From: Rhizobium sp. BK316
Lineage (GTDB): Bacteria > Pseudomonadota > Alphaproteobacteria > Rhizobiales > Rhizobiaceae
Assembly: GCF_014193695.1 (NCBI RefSeq)
Contig: NZ_JACHZR010000002.1
Span: 124,001 to 188,000 of the forward strand
Length of the DNA: 64,000 nucleotides
Direction of reading: 5' to 3'
Shown here in pieces: positions 53,226 to 62,542 of the stretch. Position numbers and translations under genes: made by a program. The notes below the pieces were generated by a model. The model ran no database searches and was not told the origin of the DNA. It saw only the letters and a program-made list of their open reading frames with translations. The number at the start of each line of letters is the position of its first letter. Position 1 is the stretch's first letter.

Positions 53226-54845
53226 ATGAATCAGTATGACGGGAACAGGGTGAGCCGCTTGCCTGCCTGGCGCAGTTATGAGTCGTCTCAGCCTGCGCCT
53301 GAAGGCACCCGTGCGCGCAGCCCGATCATCCGGCCGACCGATTTCGTTCCGCCTCCACCGCCCCCCGAGCCCGATCCTCTTCCGGTTCGCGGGACAGCGT
53401 CGGAAAGTCGTCCCGCCGAAGCGTCACGCCGCGATATTCCTGCCGCCGAACCCCCGTCAGCGCCCGAACCTGTGGTCGAGCAGGCACCTGATGCCGCCGG
53501 ACCATTGCTGGATATCAGATCTGCGGTCGCTGCCGTCTGGAGCCGGCGCCTGATCATTGCCGGTCTTTGCCTCGTCGGTGCCGCCGCCGGCGCGGTGATC
53601 GCGCCCCGTATTCCGCAGAAATTCACCGCCGTTGCCGCCCTCTATTTCGATCCGCGCCAGATCGGTCTTGCCGACAGCGGCTCTCAGAACGCGGCCCCGT
53701 CGCCGGAAATGATTTCGACGCTGATCGACAGCCAGGTTCAGTTGTTGACCTCGGGCAACGTATTGCGTCGCGTAGCCGACGCCATGAAGCTCAATCAGGA
53801 TCCGGAATTCACAGGCGGCAGGACGGATGGCGCCGCCATCATCGGCACCCTTCAGAAGGCTCTGCTGATCACACGCGAGAACAACACCTACGTGGTCTCG
53901 CTTGCCGCAACGACACGCGATCCGGAAAAATCCGCAAAGCTCGCAAACCAGGTTGTCACCTCCTTCATGCAGGAGGAAAGCAGCGCATCATCAGGCCTTT
54001 ATGAGACGACCTCCTCAGCACTCGACGGCCGCCTCGACGATCTGCGCCGGAAGGTGCAGGAAGCAGAGCAGGCGGTGGAAACCTTCCGCGCCGACAACGA
54101 CATGGCGGCGACCGAGGGCAATCTGATCTCCGACCAGCGCCTTTCATCGCTCAATACGCTGCTCGTCACCGCCCAGGAAAAGACCATTCAGGCCAAGGCC
54201 CGTGCCGATGCCGCCGCAAATCTTAGGGTCGAGGATGTCGTCGCCGGCAGCCAGACGGACGGAGCCACGGGCACGTCGCCGCTCGTCAGCCTGCGGCAGC
54301 AATATTCCGCCCAGGCCGCTGTCGTCGGCAGCTTGCAGAGCCAGATGGGCACCCGCCATCCGCGCCTCCAGGCTGCCCGCTCTTCGCTCGCCAGTATTGG
54401 CATTGAAATCAAGGGTGAGCTGCAGCGGGTCGCGACCTCGGCAAGAACCGAATACGAACAGGCCAAGAAGGCCGAAGACGATATCGCAAAGGAGCTCGCG
54501 GTCCAGAAGGCCCTGCAGGCGACGACATCGGACAAGCAGGTGCAGTTGAACGAGCTGCAGCGCAAGGCGACTGCCGCCCGTGAACTTTACGAATCAGTTC
54601 TGAAGCGTTCCGGTGAGACCAGCGAAGAGCAGAACCTGAGCCAAAGCAATATACGCGTCGTCTCGCCCGCTGAAGTTCCTGTCAAGGCGGATGGACCGAG
54701 CAAGAAAGTCATCATGGTCGCAGGCATGATCGGCGGCCTGCTTGCAGGCTTTGCTGTCGGCGCAGGCTTTGCGATCCTCGCTGGCCTCTTCTCTCATCCC
54801 GTCATCAGAAGCTATTTCCGCAAACCAGCCCGCGCCTCCGCTTGA
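53226..54845 (+). CDS. Wzz/GumC-like polysaccharide co-polymerase
   Basis: A 539-residue chain-length-determinant protein. The first 90 residues are Pro-rich and cytoplasmic. The first membrane helix is IIAGLCLVGAAAGAVIAP, the periplasmic Wzz domain follows (KFTAVAALYFDPRQIG, VQLLTSGNVLRRVADAM), then long coiled coils (QEAEQAVETFRADNDM, LQRVATSARTEYEQAKKAE), and a second helix near the C-terminus. No C-terminal tyrosine kinase domain, unlike ExoP. It probably controls chain length with the Wzy-like protein. Confidence 0.9.
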   Translation: MNQYDGNRVSRLPAWRSYESSQPAPEGTRARSPIIRPTDFVPPPPPPEPDPLPVRGTASESRPAEASRRDIPAAEPPSAPEPVVEQAPDAAGPLLDIRSAVAAVWSRRLIIAGLCLVGAAAGAVIAPRIPQKFTAVAALYFDPRQIGLADSGSQNAAPSPEMISTLIDSQVQLLTSGNVLRRVADAMKLNQDPEFTGGRTDGAAIIGTLQKALLITRENNTYVVSLAATTRDPEKSAKLANQVVTSFMQEESSASSGLYETTSSALDGRLDDLRRKVQEAEQAVETFRADNDMAATEGNLISDQRLSSLNTLLVTAQEKTIQAKARADAAANLRVEDVVAGSQTDGATGTSPLVSLRQQYSAQAAVVGSLQSQMGTRHPRLQAARSSLASIGIEIKGELQRVATSARTEYEQAKKAEDDIAKELAVQKALQATTSDKQVQLNELQRKATAARELYESVLKRSGETSEEQNLSQSNIRVVSPAEVPVKADGPSKKVIMVAGMIGGLLAGFAVGAGFAILAGLFSHPVIRSYFRKPARASA

Positions 54846-54915
54846 TGGCGGCCGCTGATCCTCCTACATCCTGAAAATGGGCATCGAACGGACGATGCGC
54901 CGGAAAGAGGTTGTG

Positions 54916-55242
54916 ATGCGGTTCGTTGCCGTTCTTCTGCTATCGCTTGCTGCCGGCGCTTCCGCCGCACCTGCTTTTGCTATCGACTGGCAGAATTCCG
55001 GCAAGCAGGCCGTGCAGCCGCTCTATCCCTACAAGGATCTTCCGGGCGTGAAGGCCCAGCCGGACAAGAAGGTGGAAGAGTCCTACGACTGCCACACCGA
55101 AACCGTGCAGATCCGCCGCCGCTACGATGAGATCTTCCGCTCCGGCGGTATGCCGACGCTGATGTATGTCTGCGAACGTGACGGTGTCGTGTCTATGGAC
55201 AGCCGCGTACCGCTGCGCGGCCATTACCAGCCGGTGCGGTGA
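54916..55242 (+). CDS. Small secreted protein of unknown function
   Basis: A 108-residue protein with a signal peptide ending APAFAID. The mature domain has two cysteines (DCHTETVQI, MYVCERDG) likely forming a disulfide, and is otherwise basic and short. AAAGAGG lies before ATG 54916. It follows the Wzz-like gene by 70 bases and may be co-transcribed. No family recognised; possibly associated with polysaccharide export. Confidence 0.7.
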   Translation: MRFVAVLLLSLAAGASAAPAFAIDWQNSGKQAVQPLYPYKDLPGVKAQPDKKVEESYDCHTETVQIRRRYDEIFRSGGMPTLMYVCERDGVVSMDSRVPLRGHYQPVR

Positions 55243-55278
55243 AAGCCGGAGGCGAAAGACGCCACCGGCTTGACAGCG

Positions 55279-56436
55279 TTACGAATCCAGCCAGACAAGT
55301 TCCAGACCCGGCTTGTGCAGGTATGGCATGTTGCCGATTGCAGCGCGTGCTTTCAGCGGATTGAGGCCGATGAACAGGGCCTCTGCGTCTTCGGCGATTG
55401 CCGTCGGTGCGGTGACCGGGTGGCCGAAATGCGTTGCATTCTGCATGTTCGGATTCTGATCCAGGAAGGCCGTCACCTCAACGTCTTTGCTGATGCGGCT
55501 GAAGATCCAGCTTCCATAAAAGCCTGCGCCATAGATTGCCGCCTTGCGTCCGCGGAAGATCGCTGCCTGTTTTTCCAGTCCGCCGGCCGAAACCCGCCAG
55601 AAATCGCAGATTTCCAGTCCGCGATCGACAGCCTGCCGAACGAGAGCTGCGTCCTGTTCTTCCTTTACAGGCGTTTCGCTGCGGATAGCGACGACGAAGA
55701 AAGCACCTGGGAAGGATGTCGTATCGAGCACCGAAACTTCGAAGCCACCGGCGGCAAGAGCCCGACGCAGCGAGGCTTCGCTGAAATGATTGACATGGTC
55801 CGCTACCGTCATGTCGCCAGGATTGGCCGAAACGTCAGGCATTGAAAGTAGTAGCGTGCCGTGCGGCTTCAGCAGTTTGCGGATGCCGCTGATGAAACCG
55901 ACGGGATCGGCCACGTGCTCGATCACGAAATGGCTCATTGCTGCATCGAAACGGCCTGTCCATTCTTCAGGCGCCTCGTAGGTCGCCTGCGCCTCGGATG
56001 CGATCCAGCCTTCCCATGCAGGCGCATAGTCGGCGGAAACGTCGAAGACATGAGGCTTTATATCGGGCCTGGCGCCAACCACTTTGCGCAGCGTTGTGGC
56101 TTTGGCGGCGCCGTAATCCAGAAGCTTGGCACCCTGAGAAAGATTGAGCAGATTGCGGGAAATCTCTGCTTGATGATCCGTGCGATAGATCACGGTGCCA
56201 TCTGCCTTGACCGCAAAAATCTGGTCATGGTCCTCGCTGCTCAGCGAAATACGATAGCCGGTATCATAGAAGCCCTTGATATCCGGAATCTCATCGCATT
56301 GCGCGTGGCCGCAACCATCGCAGATATAAACGCGGGTCGGGATGTCCAGAAGCGTCATGATGGAGGTAAGGGCAGGCGCCGGCGTTTCATAGGCCGGCGA
56401 CACAATCTCTTTGCTGCAAACGCGGCAGGACGTCAT
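55279..56436 (-). CDS. SAM methyltransferase with zinc-ribbon and C-terminal domain
   Basis: A 385-residue protein. N-terminal Cys pairs (CRVCSKEI, CDGCGHAQC) form a zinc ribbon, the centre is a class I methyltransferase (LLDYGAAKATTL, MSHFVIEHVADP, HGTLLLSMPDV), and the C-terminal part has a Rossmann-like KAAIYGAGFYGSWIFSRIS. This is the layout of sugar C-methyltransferases and related methyltransferases in polysaccharide clusters. It overlaps the PhyH gene by four bases (ATGA). Last gene of the minus-strand surface polysaccharide operon. Confidence 0.88.
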   Translation of the reverse strand: MTSCRVCSKEIVSPAYETPAPALTSIMTLLDIPTRVYICDGCGHAQCDEIPDIKGFYDTGYRISLSSEDHDQIFAVKADGTVIYRTDHQAEISRNLLNLSQGAKLLDYGAAKATTLRKVVGARPDIKPHVFDVSADYAPAWEGWIASEAQATYEAPEEWTGRFDAAMSHFVIEHVADPVGFISGIRKLLKPHGTLLLSMPDVSANPGDMTVADHVNHFSEASLRRALAAGGFEVSVLDTTSFPGAFFVVAIRSETPVKEEQDAALVRQAVDRGLEICDFWRVSAGGLEKQAAIFRGRKAAIYGAGFYGSWIFSRISKDVEVTAFLDQNPNMQNATHFGHPVTAPTAIAEDAEALFIGLNPLKARAAIGNMPYLHKPGLELVWLDS

Positions 56437-57287
56437 TCGGCTGCCTCGCGTTGTACGGAGAGCTCCGGGAGCACATCGGCGAACTTCACGCCGGCGGCAA
56501 AGGAGCCCTTCCAGCCGATGCGGATGCCGACCGGCTCGAGGTAGTTGAAATAGCGGAACTGGATGCTCCAGCGCGGCGTGGTCGAGACGTTGTGGCCCGA
56601 CTGATGCAGCGTCAGGAAGTCCATCAGCACGAGGTCGCCAGGGTTCGTCAGCGGTGCGACGTGCTTGTAGCGGGCCAGACGCTCTTCGGCGCGATCGAGA
56701 TGCAGCGCGTAAGCGCCCGTCTTGCCGGCGCCGGCATCGTCCTCATAGACTGGAACGAGGCCTTCGGCATGCGAACCGTGGGCGATCTGCACCGGCCCCA
56801 TGTCCTGCGTGACCGGCAGAAGAGGTGTCCAGAAGACAACGCCGTCGACACTGCGCAACTGCGATGGGAATTCCTGATGCCACTGGGCACGGAACTTTTC
56901 CTCGCCCGGATTGTCGATCCGGATACCGTAGCCGCCGGCTGCAATGCCCGGAACACTGTCCGGACGCAGTCCCCTGAAGGCTTCGTCATTGGTTGCGTTG
57001 GTAACGAGCCGCATGAAGGCCGGGATCTGCTTGACGGCGTCATAGACTTCGCCGCCCCATGCGCGGTTCTTGGCGATCAGCATCGGATAGGCGATCGTCA
57101 TCGCCTCATGGGTCGTTTCGGTCGGGGCATCGATGCCGTATTTCCTGCAGATCACTTCAAGGATCTGGCGGATGCCTTCCTGGATCGGCGCGATGTCTGC
57201 AGCGGGATCGTAAAAGCCGCGCATGACGAGATAGCCGTTGCTGTTGAATTCGGCACGCAGGCCGTCGGTGATCTTTGCGTTGGTCAT
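56433..57287 (-). CDS. PhyH-family Fe(II)/2-oxoglutarate dioxygenase
   Basis: A 284-residue phytanoyl-CoA dioxygenase-like enzyme. NSNGYLVMRGFYD opens the fold. Probable iron ligands are His in AQWHQEFPSQ and the distal His in TLHQSGHNVS, with Arg in PRWSIQFRYF for 2-oxoglutarate. The start at 57287 overlaps the WbqC-like gene by four bases; the longer upstream frame is not used. In this cluster it may hydroxylate a sugar or its acyl substituent. Substrate unknown. Confidence 0.85.
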   Translation of the reverse strand: MTNAKITDGLRAEFNSNGYLVMRGFYDPAADIAPIQEGIRQILEVICRKYGIDAPTETTHEAMTIAYPMLIAKNRAWGGEVYDAVKQIPAFMRLVTNATNDEAFRGLRPDSVPGIAAGGYGIRIDNPGEEKFRAQWHQEFPSQLRSVDGVVFWTPLLPVTQDMGPVQIAHGSHAEGLVPVYEDDAGAGKTGAYALHLDRAEERLARYKHVAPLTNPGDLVLMDFLTLHQSGHNVSTTPRWSIQFRYFNYLEPVGIRIGWKGSFAAGVKFADVLPELSVQREAAE

Positions 57288-58009
57288 GATGTTACCGTTT
57301 CCTCCTTCAGGAAGTCTTGCCACGCCACGGTGGCCGGGATGAGACAGCGACGCGCCTCCGGACCCATTCGGGCGATGAGATCGAGTACAGAAACATAAGG
57401 GGTGAACGTGCCGACCGGCTGGGGCCAGGGTGTGCGGCTGTAGTTCATATACTCGACCTGCACACCGGCCCGCTCGAAAGCCGCATGGTCGAGATAGTTC
57501 GCTGCCCCGTGACCCGTCAGGTAGCGGGTGCCGTCGGCCTTCAGAACGATGTCGAGCACCCGCTGCCACGACGTGCCTTCGATGCCCATCTCACTTGTTT
57601 TCTCGATCTTCCGATTGGCACCGATACCGAGATAGCGGGCAGGCTCCTCGATACTGGCGATCAGCAATTCCAGCAGCGAGGAATGGCGATAGACGCTGTC
57701 AAAGATCAAAAGCGCATCGTCAATGTGGGGCGCACCCAGCAGCGATTGCCGCAGCAGCGCGCGATGGCTTGCCTTCCAGTCGTCGCCCGCCGCCGTGAGC
57801 TCCGAAATCATCTGGAAGCTGCCCTTGCCAGCAAGCGGGATCGTCATCCAGCAGCGATCGTTACCACGCAGAAGCTGGATGCGGTTCGTGAAGCTGCCCT
57901 TCGAGAACTGCGTATCATCAAGGTAGATATAGCTGTCGGCAAGCATCAACTGCTCGAAGAAGCCGGGCCATGGAAACAGCATCGGTTGGGTAATGACAAC
58001 GGCAGTCAT
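57284..58009 (-). CDS. WbqC-like family protein
   Basis: A 241-residue protein of the WbqC family, found in O-antigen and glycan modification clusters. Signatures: VVITQPMLFPWPGFFEQLMLADSYIYLDDTQFSKGSFTNRIQL at the N-terminus, NRIQLL and WMTIPL, then YLTGHGAANYLD and PWPQPVGTFTPYVSVLDL at the C-terminus. The biochemical function of the family is not settled; involvement in N-acylation of amino sugars is a working idea supported by the adjacent formyltransferase. Coupled at both ends by ATGA overlaps. Confidence 0.88.
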   Translation of the reverse strand: MTAVVITQPMLFPWPGFFEQLMLADSYIYLDDTQFSKGSFTNRIQLLRGNDRCWMTIPLAGKGSFQMISELTAAGDDWKASHRALLRQSLLGAPHIDDALLIFDSVYRHSSLLELLIASIEEPARYLGIGANRKIEKTSEMGIEGTSWQRVLDIVLKADGTRYLTGHGAANYLDHAAFERAGVQVEYMNYSRTPWPQPVGTFTPYVSVLDLIARMGPEARRCLIPATVAWQDFLKEETVTS

Positions 58010-58731
58010 GGGACCAGATACCCCTCGAGAGCTGATCGTGTCCTCTGAAAATCAGAGAATGCCGAGAGGAGAGACGGTGTTTGAATCGCAGGCGCGGCAG
58101 ACGCCGTAACGCGCAGTCCTTCGGACAGGACCACAGTTTCGGAGGCCGGCTTGATAACAAGGAAGTCATTGGCAACAAGATCGATTGCGCAAAGCGTAAG
58201 ATAGACCTTGTGTAGAAACGACAAAGGCCCAAGCTCGTCGGCAGTGAAGGTTCCGAGCGCGGGCGTTGCGACCTGCGCCACAATGGAGCCGTCGTCGACG
58301 CCGGCACTGACGGCATGCAGCGTCGAACCGATAATCGGAACCGGATACTGTACAGCCTGTTTGAGTGCGTTTATTCCGGCGAAAGCCGGAAGAAGGGATG
58401 GGTGCACGTTCAGCGAAGGGATGACTGAAAAGAGCTCGGCGGTGACGAGCCTTGCGAAGTAGAGAAGGACCAAATCCACGCTGCGTTCCTGGAGAATCGT
58501 GCAGGCTTTCGCGCTGAATTGGACACGATCTTTCTCCTCCAGTCGCTGTCTGTACACAGATCGCCTATCGGCTTCGGCTTCTGCGCCGCACGGCCGATCG
58601 GTGATCAATGTCAGGTCAGCGTAATCGAGAAAGGACGTCCGCACCGCCAGGTCGGCGGCCGTGAAAAACGGCGCCCCACCAGCAGAGCAAATCACGCCAA
58701 TCTTCAGTCTGCGCTTGTCAGCCACGGACAC
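58006..58731 (-). CDS. Formyltransferase-like protein (sugar N-formyltransferase candidate)
   Basis: A 241-residue single-domain formyltransferase-fold protein. The folate-enzyme motif appears as SLNVHPSLLPAFAG (Asn/His) and VDDGSIVAQ (catalytic Asp), with GSTLHAVSAG nearby. Length and lack of an ACT or tRNA-binding domain fit sugar N-formyltransferases such as WbkC/VioF rather than purU or fmt. It probably formylates an amino sugar made by the aminotransferase at 59500. It overlaps the next gene by 14 bases. Confidence 0.82.
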   Translation of the reverse strand: MSVADKRRLKIGVICSAGGAPFFTAADLAVRTSFLDYADLTLITDRPCGAEAEADRRSVYRQRLEEKDRVQFSAKACTILQERSVDLVLLYFARLVTAELFSVIPSLNVHPSLLPAFAGINALKQAVQYPVPIIGSTLHAVSAGVDDGSIVAQVATPALGTFTADELGPLSFLHKVYLTLCAIDLVANDFLVIKPASETVVLSEGLRVTASAAPAIQTPSLLSAFSDFQRTRSALEGYLVP

Positions 58732-59470
58732 ACCTTATGTAACCGCCCGGCGAACTGGAAAGCACCAGCTTGCCGTTCAGCACTTCGTCAGTCTCGAAAC
58801 GGTCGGTTTCCTTGAGATAGGCATTGAGCGCCGCGTAAGGCTCGTCGCCCGGATACCAGATCTTCGAGCGCTTTGTCGGCGTCTGCGACATGTCTCCGCG
58901 GCCGAGTAGCGTATCGGCGACGACGATATACTGGCCCTCGGTAACCAGTGGGCCGTAGCAGCGTAGCTCGTCGAGCACGTGATCGCGGCTGTGGTCGCTG
59001 TCGAGAACGACCATGACGGAGGCGCCGGCCGGGATTTCGGCCTTCACCTTGGCAAGCGTCTCGACGGTGGTCGACGGTCCCTCGATCAATGTGATCAACG
59101 GCGAAAGCGGGTGCTTCTCGATGGAATCGCGATTATGGGCGCGGATGTCGATATCGACGCCGATCACTTTGCCCTTGCCGATCACTTTCAGCAACGACGC
59201 CATGAAGATCATCGAGCCGCCGCGCGCCACTCCGGTTTCGATGATGATGTCGGGCTTGGTGTTCCAGATCACTTCCTGGGTGGCCATCACGTCGGCCGGC
59301 ATCTGGATGATCGGCACGCCCATCCACGACCAGAGATAGGAGTAATCATATTTGTCGAGCGTCACAATCGTGTTGAGCGCCTGCTGGAAGGCTTCCTCGT
59401 CCTTGCCGAGCGAAAGCGACATTTCGCGCTTGCGGGCTTCGAATTCGAGGCGATCATCCTTGGTGGTCAT
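58718..59470 (-). CDS. CmcI-like (cephalosporin hydroxylase family) methyltransferase
   Basis: A 250-residue CmcI-family protein with a SAM-binding fold: IIETGVARGGSMIFMASLL, GVDIDIRAHN, and MVVLDSDHSRDHVLDEL. Despite the family name, relatives in polysaccharide clusters are rhamnose or sugar O-methyltransferases. It lies between the aminotransferase and formyltransferase genes. Likely adds an O-methyl group to the sugar; exact position unknown. Confidence 0.85.
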   Translation of the reverse strand: MTTKDDRLEFEARKREMSLSLGKDEEAFQQALNTIVTLDKYDYSYLWSWMGVPIIQMPADVMATQEVIWNTKPDIIIETGVARGGSMIFMASLLKVIGKGKVIGVDIDIRAHNRDSIEKHPLSPLITLIEGPSTTVETLAKVKAEIPAGASVMVVLDSDHSRDHVLDELRCYGPLVTEGQYIVVADTLLGRGDMSQTPTKRSKIWYPGDEPYAALNAYLKETDRFETDEVLNGKLVLSSSPGGYIRCVRG

Positions 59471-59499
59471 AACTCTGAAACCTTCTGTCTATTCTGCGC

Positions 59500-60648
59500 T
59501 CAGGCCGACTGGCGGAGTTGAACGGCGCTATTGTCCTTATGGCTGCGGACGACCGAGATCAGCGTTTCCGCCACGCGCTCAATATCGGCCTCGCTCATGT
59601 CGTGATAGCTCGGCAGGTTGATCGCCCGCTCCGGAATGCTCCAGGCGTTGATGTTGGCTGGCTTTTCCGCAAACATCGAAAGGCTGGACAGCGGGTGGAA
59701 GAAGACGCGCGCATCGATATTGGCCGCTTCGAAAGCCTGTTGCAGCACTTCGCGGGTGATGCCGATGGCGGGGTGGAACACGGCCGTCGGCATCCATGCG
59801 CCGTTGATCGTGCCGGTATACTCCGGGTTCATGCTGATGCCGTTGAGCGTCGAGAGACGCACCATATAGGCGGCGAGAATCTCCCGCTTGCGGGAGACGA
59901 GTTCTTCTATGCGCTCCAGCTGGGCGCAGCCGATCGCCGCCTGAATGTTCGACATCTTGTATTTGAAGCCGATCGCATCAGGCCAGAACTGTTTGGTTTG
60001 CCCACGCGCGCGGCCGTGATTGCTGAGCGTCAGCACCTTTTCGTAGAGATGGGCGTCGCTGGTCACGAACATGCCGCCTTCGCCCGTCGTCAGCGTCTTG
60101 GTGCCGTGGAAGGAGAAGGTGCCGAAAATGCCCATGGAGCCGGCGCGGCGGCCATGCCAGACGGAGCCGATTGCTTCTGCAGCGTCCTCGATAACGGGGA
60201 TGCCGGTGCGGCGGCTGATATCGAGCAGCGCATCCATGTCGCAGAGATTGCCGTAGATATGGGTGGCGATGATGGCGCGGGTGCGCGGCGTGATATGGCG
60301 CTCGACCTCGCTCGGGTCGATGCACCAAGTATCGGGCAGCACATCGACGAACACGGGCTCGGCACCCAGATGCTTGATCGGCGCGACGGTCGCGATCCAG
60401 TTCGTGTCGGCGAGGATCACCTCGTCACCGGCGCCGATGCCGAGCGCGGCAAGACCCATATGCATGGCGCCGGTGCAGCTCGATGTCGCGATCGCATGGC
60501 TGGTGCCGAGATAGGCCGCGAATTCCTTCTCGAAGCGAATGATATAGTCGTAACAGCGCGCACCCCAGCCGTTCGCTGCAGCATCGGCTGCATAGCTCGT
60601 CTCAAGCTCGGTGATCGACGGTTTGGTGTAGAATATCCTGTTGGTCAT
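59500..60648 (-). CDS. DegT/DnrJ/EryC1 sugar aminotransferase
   Basis: A 382-residue PLP aminotransferase acting on keto-sugar nucleotides. PLP-Lys lies in FSFHGTKTLTTGEGG, with ATSSCTGAMHMGLAAL, VIEDAAEAIGS and FHPLSSLSMF as other family motifs. The closest enzymes I know of this size make perosamine-like 4-amino-4,6-dideoxy sugars. Together with the formyltransferase it would give an N-formyl amino sugar. Downstream of a 110-base gap from the glycosyltransferase gene. Confidence 0.9.
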   Translation of the reverse strand: MTNRIFYTKPSITELETSYAADAAANGWGARCYDYIIRFEKEFAAYLGTSHAIATSSCTGAMHMGLAALGIGAGDEVILADTNWIATVAPIKHLGAEPVFVDVLPDTWCIDPSEVERHITPRTRAIIATHIYGNLCDMDALLDISRRTGIPVIEDAAEAIGSVWHGRRAGSMGIFGTFSFHGTKTLTTGEGGMFVTSDAHLYEKVLTLSNHGRARGQTKQFWPDAIGFKYKMSNIQAAIGCAQLERIEELVSRKREILAAYMVRLSTLNGISMNPEYTGTINGAWMPTAVFHPAIGITREVLQQAFEAANIDARVFFHPLSSLSMFAEKPANINAWSIPERAINLPSYHDMSEADIERVAETLISVVRSHKDNSAVQLRQSA

Positions 60649-60758
60649 GCCTTAATTCTTTGTGATGGGGCCTGAGACTCACGAAATCGGGGCACACGGA
60701 ACTCTGTAAAAACTAGGGGGTGAAACTGGCGCGAGGCTTTGCAGCGTCGAACGCAACT

Positions 60759-62003
60759 TCAGATGAGCACATGCTGCGTCACGTCGGTTTCGATGAAGAT
60801 GAGGTTAGGCTTGTAGCCGAGCTTCAGGAAGTTCTCGCGCCGTGGCATGTCGGCGGCGAAGATCGCCGTCTTCTCCAGAAGCGCCGGCTCATGCGTCTGC
60901 GGGTCGGCGACAATCTCGATCTCCGGCAGCAGGCCCATGTTCCGCAGCATCTCGCCGATCGATTTCGGATCGGCCATGCCGCTGAGGATGAGCCTGCTGA
61001 TGCCGGCGGTCGCGTTGACCTGATAGGTGAGCGTCTGGATCGCCACCATCATCGGGAGACTGTGGCGAAGCTCAGCGACTTCGGGATGTTCGCCGAGGCC
61101 GCCGAGCGCCATGCGGGTATAGAGCTCGTATGCCTTGATGAAATCCTTGCGTGCCACCCAGAAACGAATGGCGACAGAGATGCGGTTCAGCGTGAAGACC
61201 TTGCACATCTCGTCGTAGATGGCGCGCGCCTCGCGGCTGGTGTTCAGTTTCCCACGCTTGGCGGCGATATAGAGGAAGTATTCGAGACCACCGCGATACT
61301 TGTCCCATGAGGTCATCACATCGTCATTGCCGGCCTGCTGGCGTGCCGGCGCGATCTTGGAGACCGCTACCGAGCGATAGAAGGGCTGCTTGAGGAAAGT
61401 GACCGCACCCTGATCGACGAAATGCGCGAGATAGGAAAAAGCCCAGAAGCAGAAGTCGCGTGGCACCCAGGCGGAGCGCAGGGCAGAGGAGCGATAAATG
61501 CCGATCTCGGGGAAGATGTGTCCGTTAAAGATGAACTGGAAGAGCTCTATGAAATTCTGCTGCGCGAACTTGGTGTTCTCGGCGATATCGTAGAATTGCG
61601 AGAGGTCCCGATCGTGAACTTCATCATAGAGATACCAGGGCGCCTGGCAGGCGACGACATCGGGATTGGCGTCCAGATAGGTCATTGCCGCTTCGACGCC
61701 GGCAGGCACCAGGAAGTCGTCATCGGCAAGGTAGATCGAATATTCGCCGACCGCATGATGGAAGGCGCAGGCAAGGTTCGGTCCCGAGCCGCCGTTCACG
61801 GCGCGGCGGTGATAATGGATCGGCAGCCCCTTGGCGATGAATTGCTCGACAACCTGGGTCGTATTGTCCGTCGAGGCATTGTCGGAGATGACGATCTCGT
61901 AGGGAAAGCTGAAATTATAGGTCTCGCAATGCTCCAGCGCGTTTCTGAGATAGGCTTCGCGATTGTAGGTCGGAATGCAGATGCTGAGTTTGATGCCGCT
62001 CAA
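60759..62003 (-). CDS. Family 2 glycosyltransferase
   Basis: A 414-residue glycosyltransferase with a GT-A domain in the N-terminal half: LSICIPTYNREAYLRNAL, IVISDNASTDNTTQVV, and YLADDDFLVP (DxD-type motif). The C-terminal half is helical and not recognised. It adds one sugar to the lipid-linked O-unit in the cytoplasm. It overlaps the epimerase gene by four bases (ATGA). It is the only clear glycosyltransferase seen in this cluster within the window. Confidence 0.9.
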   Translation of the reverse strand: MSGIKLSICIPTYNREAYLRNALEHCETYNFSFPYEIVISDNASTDNTTQVVEQFIAKGLPIHYHRRAVNGGSGPNLACAFHHAVGEYSIYLADDDFLVPAGVEAAMTYLDANPDVVACQAPWYLYDEVHDRDLSQFYDIAENTKFAQQNFIELFQFIFNGHIFPEIGIYRSSALRSAWVPRDFCFWAFSYLAHFVDQGAVTFLKQPFYRSVAVSKIAPARQQAGNDDVMTSWDKYRGGLEYFLYIAAKRGKLNTSREARAIYDEMCKVFTLNRISVAIRFWVARKDFIKAYELYTRMALGGLGEHPEVAELRHSLPMMVAIQTLTYQVNATAGISRLILSGMADPKSIGEMLRNMGLLPEIEIVADPQTHEPALLEKTAIFAADMPRRENFLKLGYKPNLIFIETDVTQHVLI

Positions 62004-62542
62004 AGGCCTGTCTCCTGGCTATAGCTTTCAAGCGCGGCGTCGCGCTCGCTGATGACACCAGGCGTGAAGGGCCAGGCGATGGAAAAGGCGGGGTCGTCCC
62101 AGCGGACGCCGCGGGCAAGCTCCGGCACATAGACTTCCGACATCTGATAGAAGAGCTCGCAATCGTCCTCGAGCGTCAGGAAGCCGTGCGCGCAGCCGGC
62201 AGGTATGTAGAAGGCGTTGTACCGTGCTGCATCGAGTTCAACGGCGGCCCATTTCAGATAGGTCGGCGAATCCAGCCTCAGATCGAGCGCCACGTCGAAG
62301 ACCCTGCCGCGCGTTGCGCGCACCAGCTTGATCTCCGGCCGCGGCTCGGCCTGATAATGCATGCCGCGCAACGTCCCGCGCTTGTGGTTCTGCGAGACGT
62401 TGCATTGCGGGTAGACAGGCACGAGACCGTGGTCGGCAAAGCTCTTGGCGTCGAAGGTCCGCGCGAACAGTCCACGCTCGTCGGAACGCGCGTCGACTTC
62501 CACGACAAAAGCGCCTGAAACCGCGGTCGGAACGAATTTCAT
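62000..62542 (-). CDS. rfbC: dTDP-4-dehydrorhamnose 3,5-epimerase family protein
   Basis: A 180-residue cupin epimerase. Motifs: SDERGLFARTFD near residue 19, RGTLRGMHYQ (catalytic His), VRATRGRVFDVALDLR, and IPAGCAHGFLTLEDDCELFYQMSE. The usual catalytic pair appears intact. In the company of a CDP-sugar dehydratase and a C-methyltransferase it may act on a CDP- or dTDP-4-keto sugar other than rhamnose, as TylK-type enzymes do. Coupled on both sides by four-base overlaps. Confidence 0.9.
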   Translation of the reverse strand: MKFVPTAVSGAFVVEVDARSDERGLFARTFDAKSFADHGLVPVYPQCNVSQNHKRGTLRGMHYQAEPRPEIKLVRATRGRVFDVALDLRLDSPTYLKWAAVELDAARYNAFYIPAGCAHGFLTLEDDCELFYQMSEVYVPELARGVRWDDPAFSIAWPFTPGVISERDAALESYSQETGL

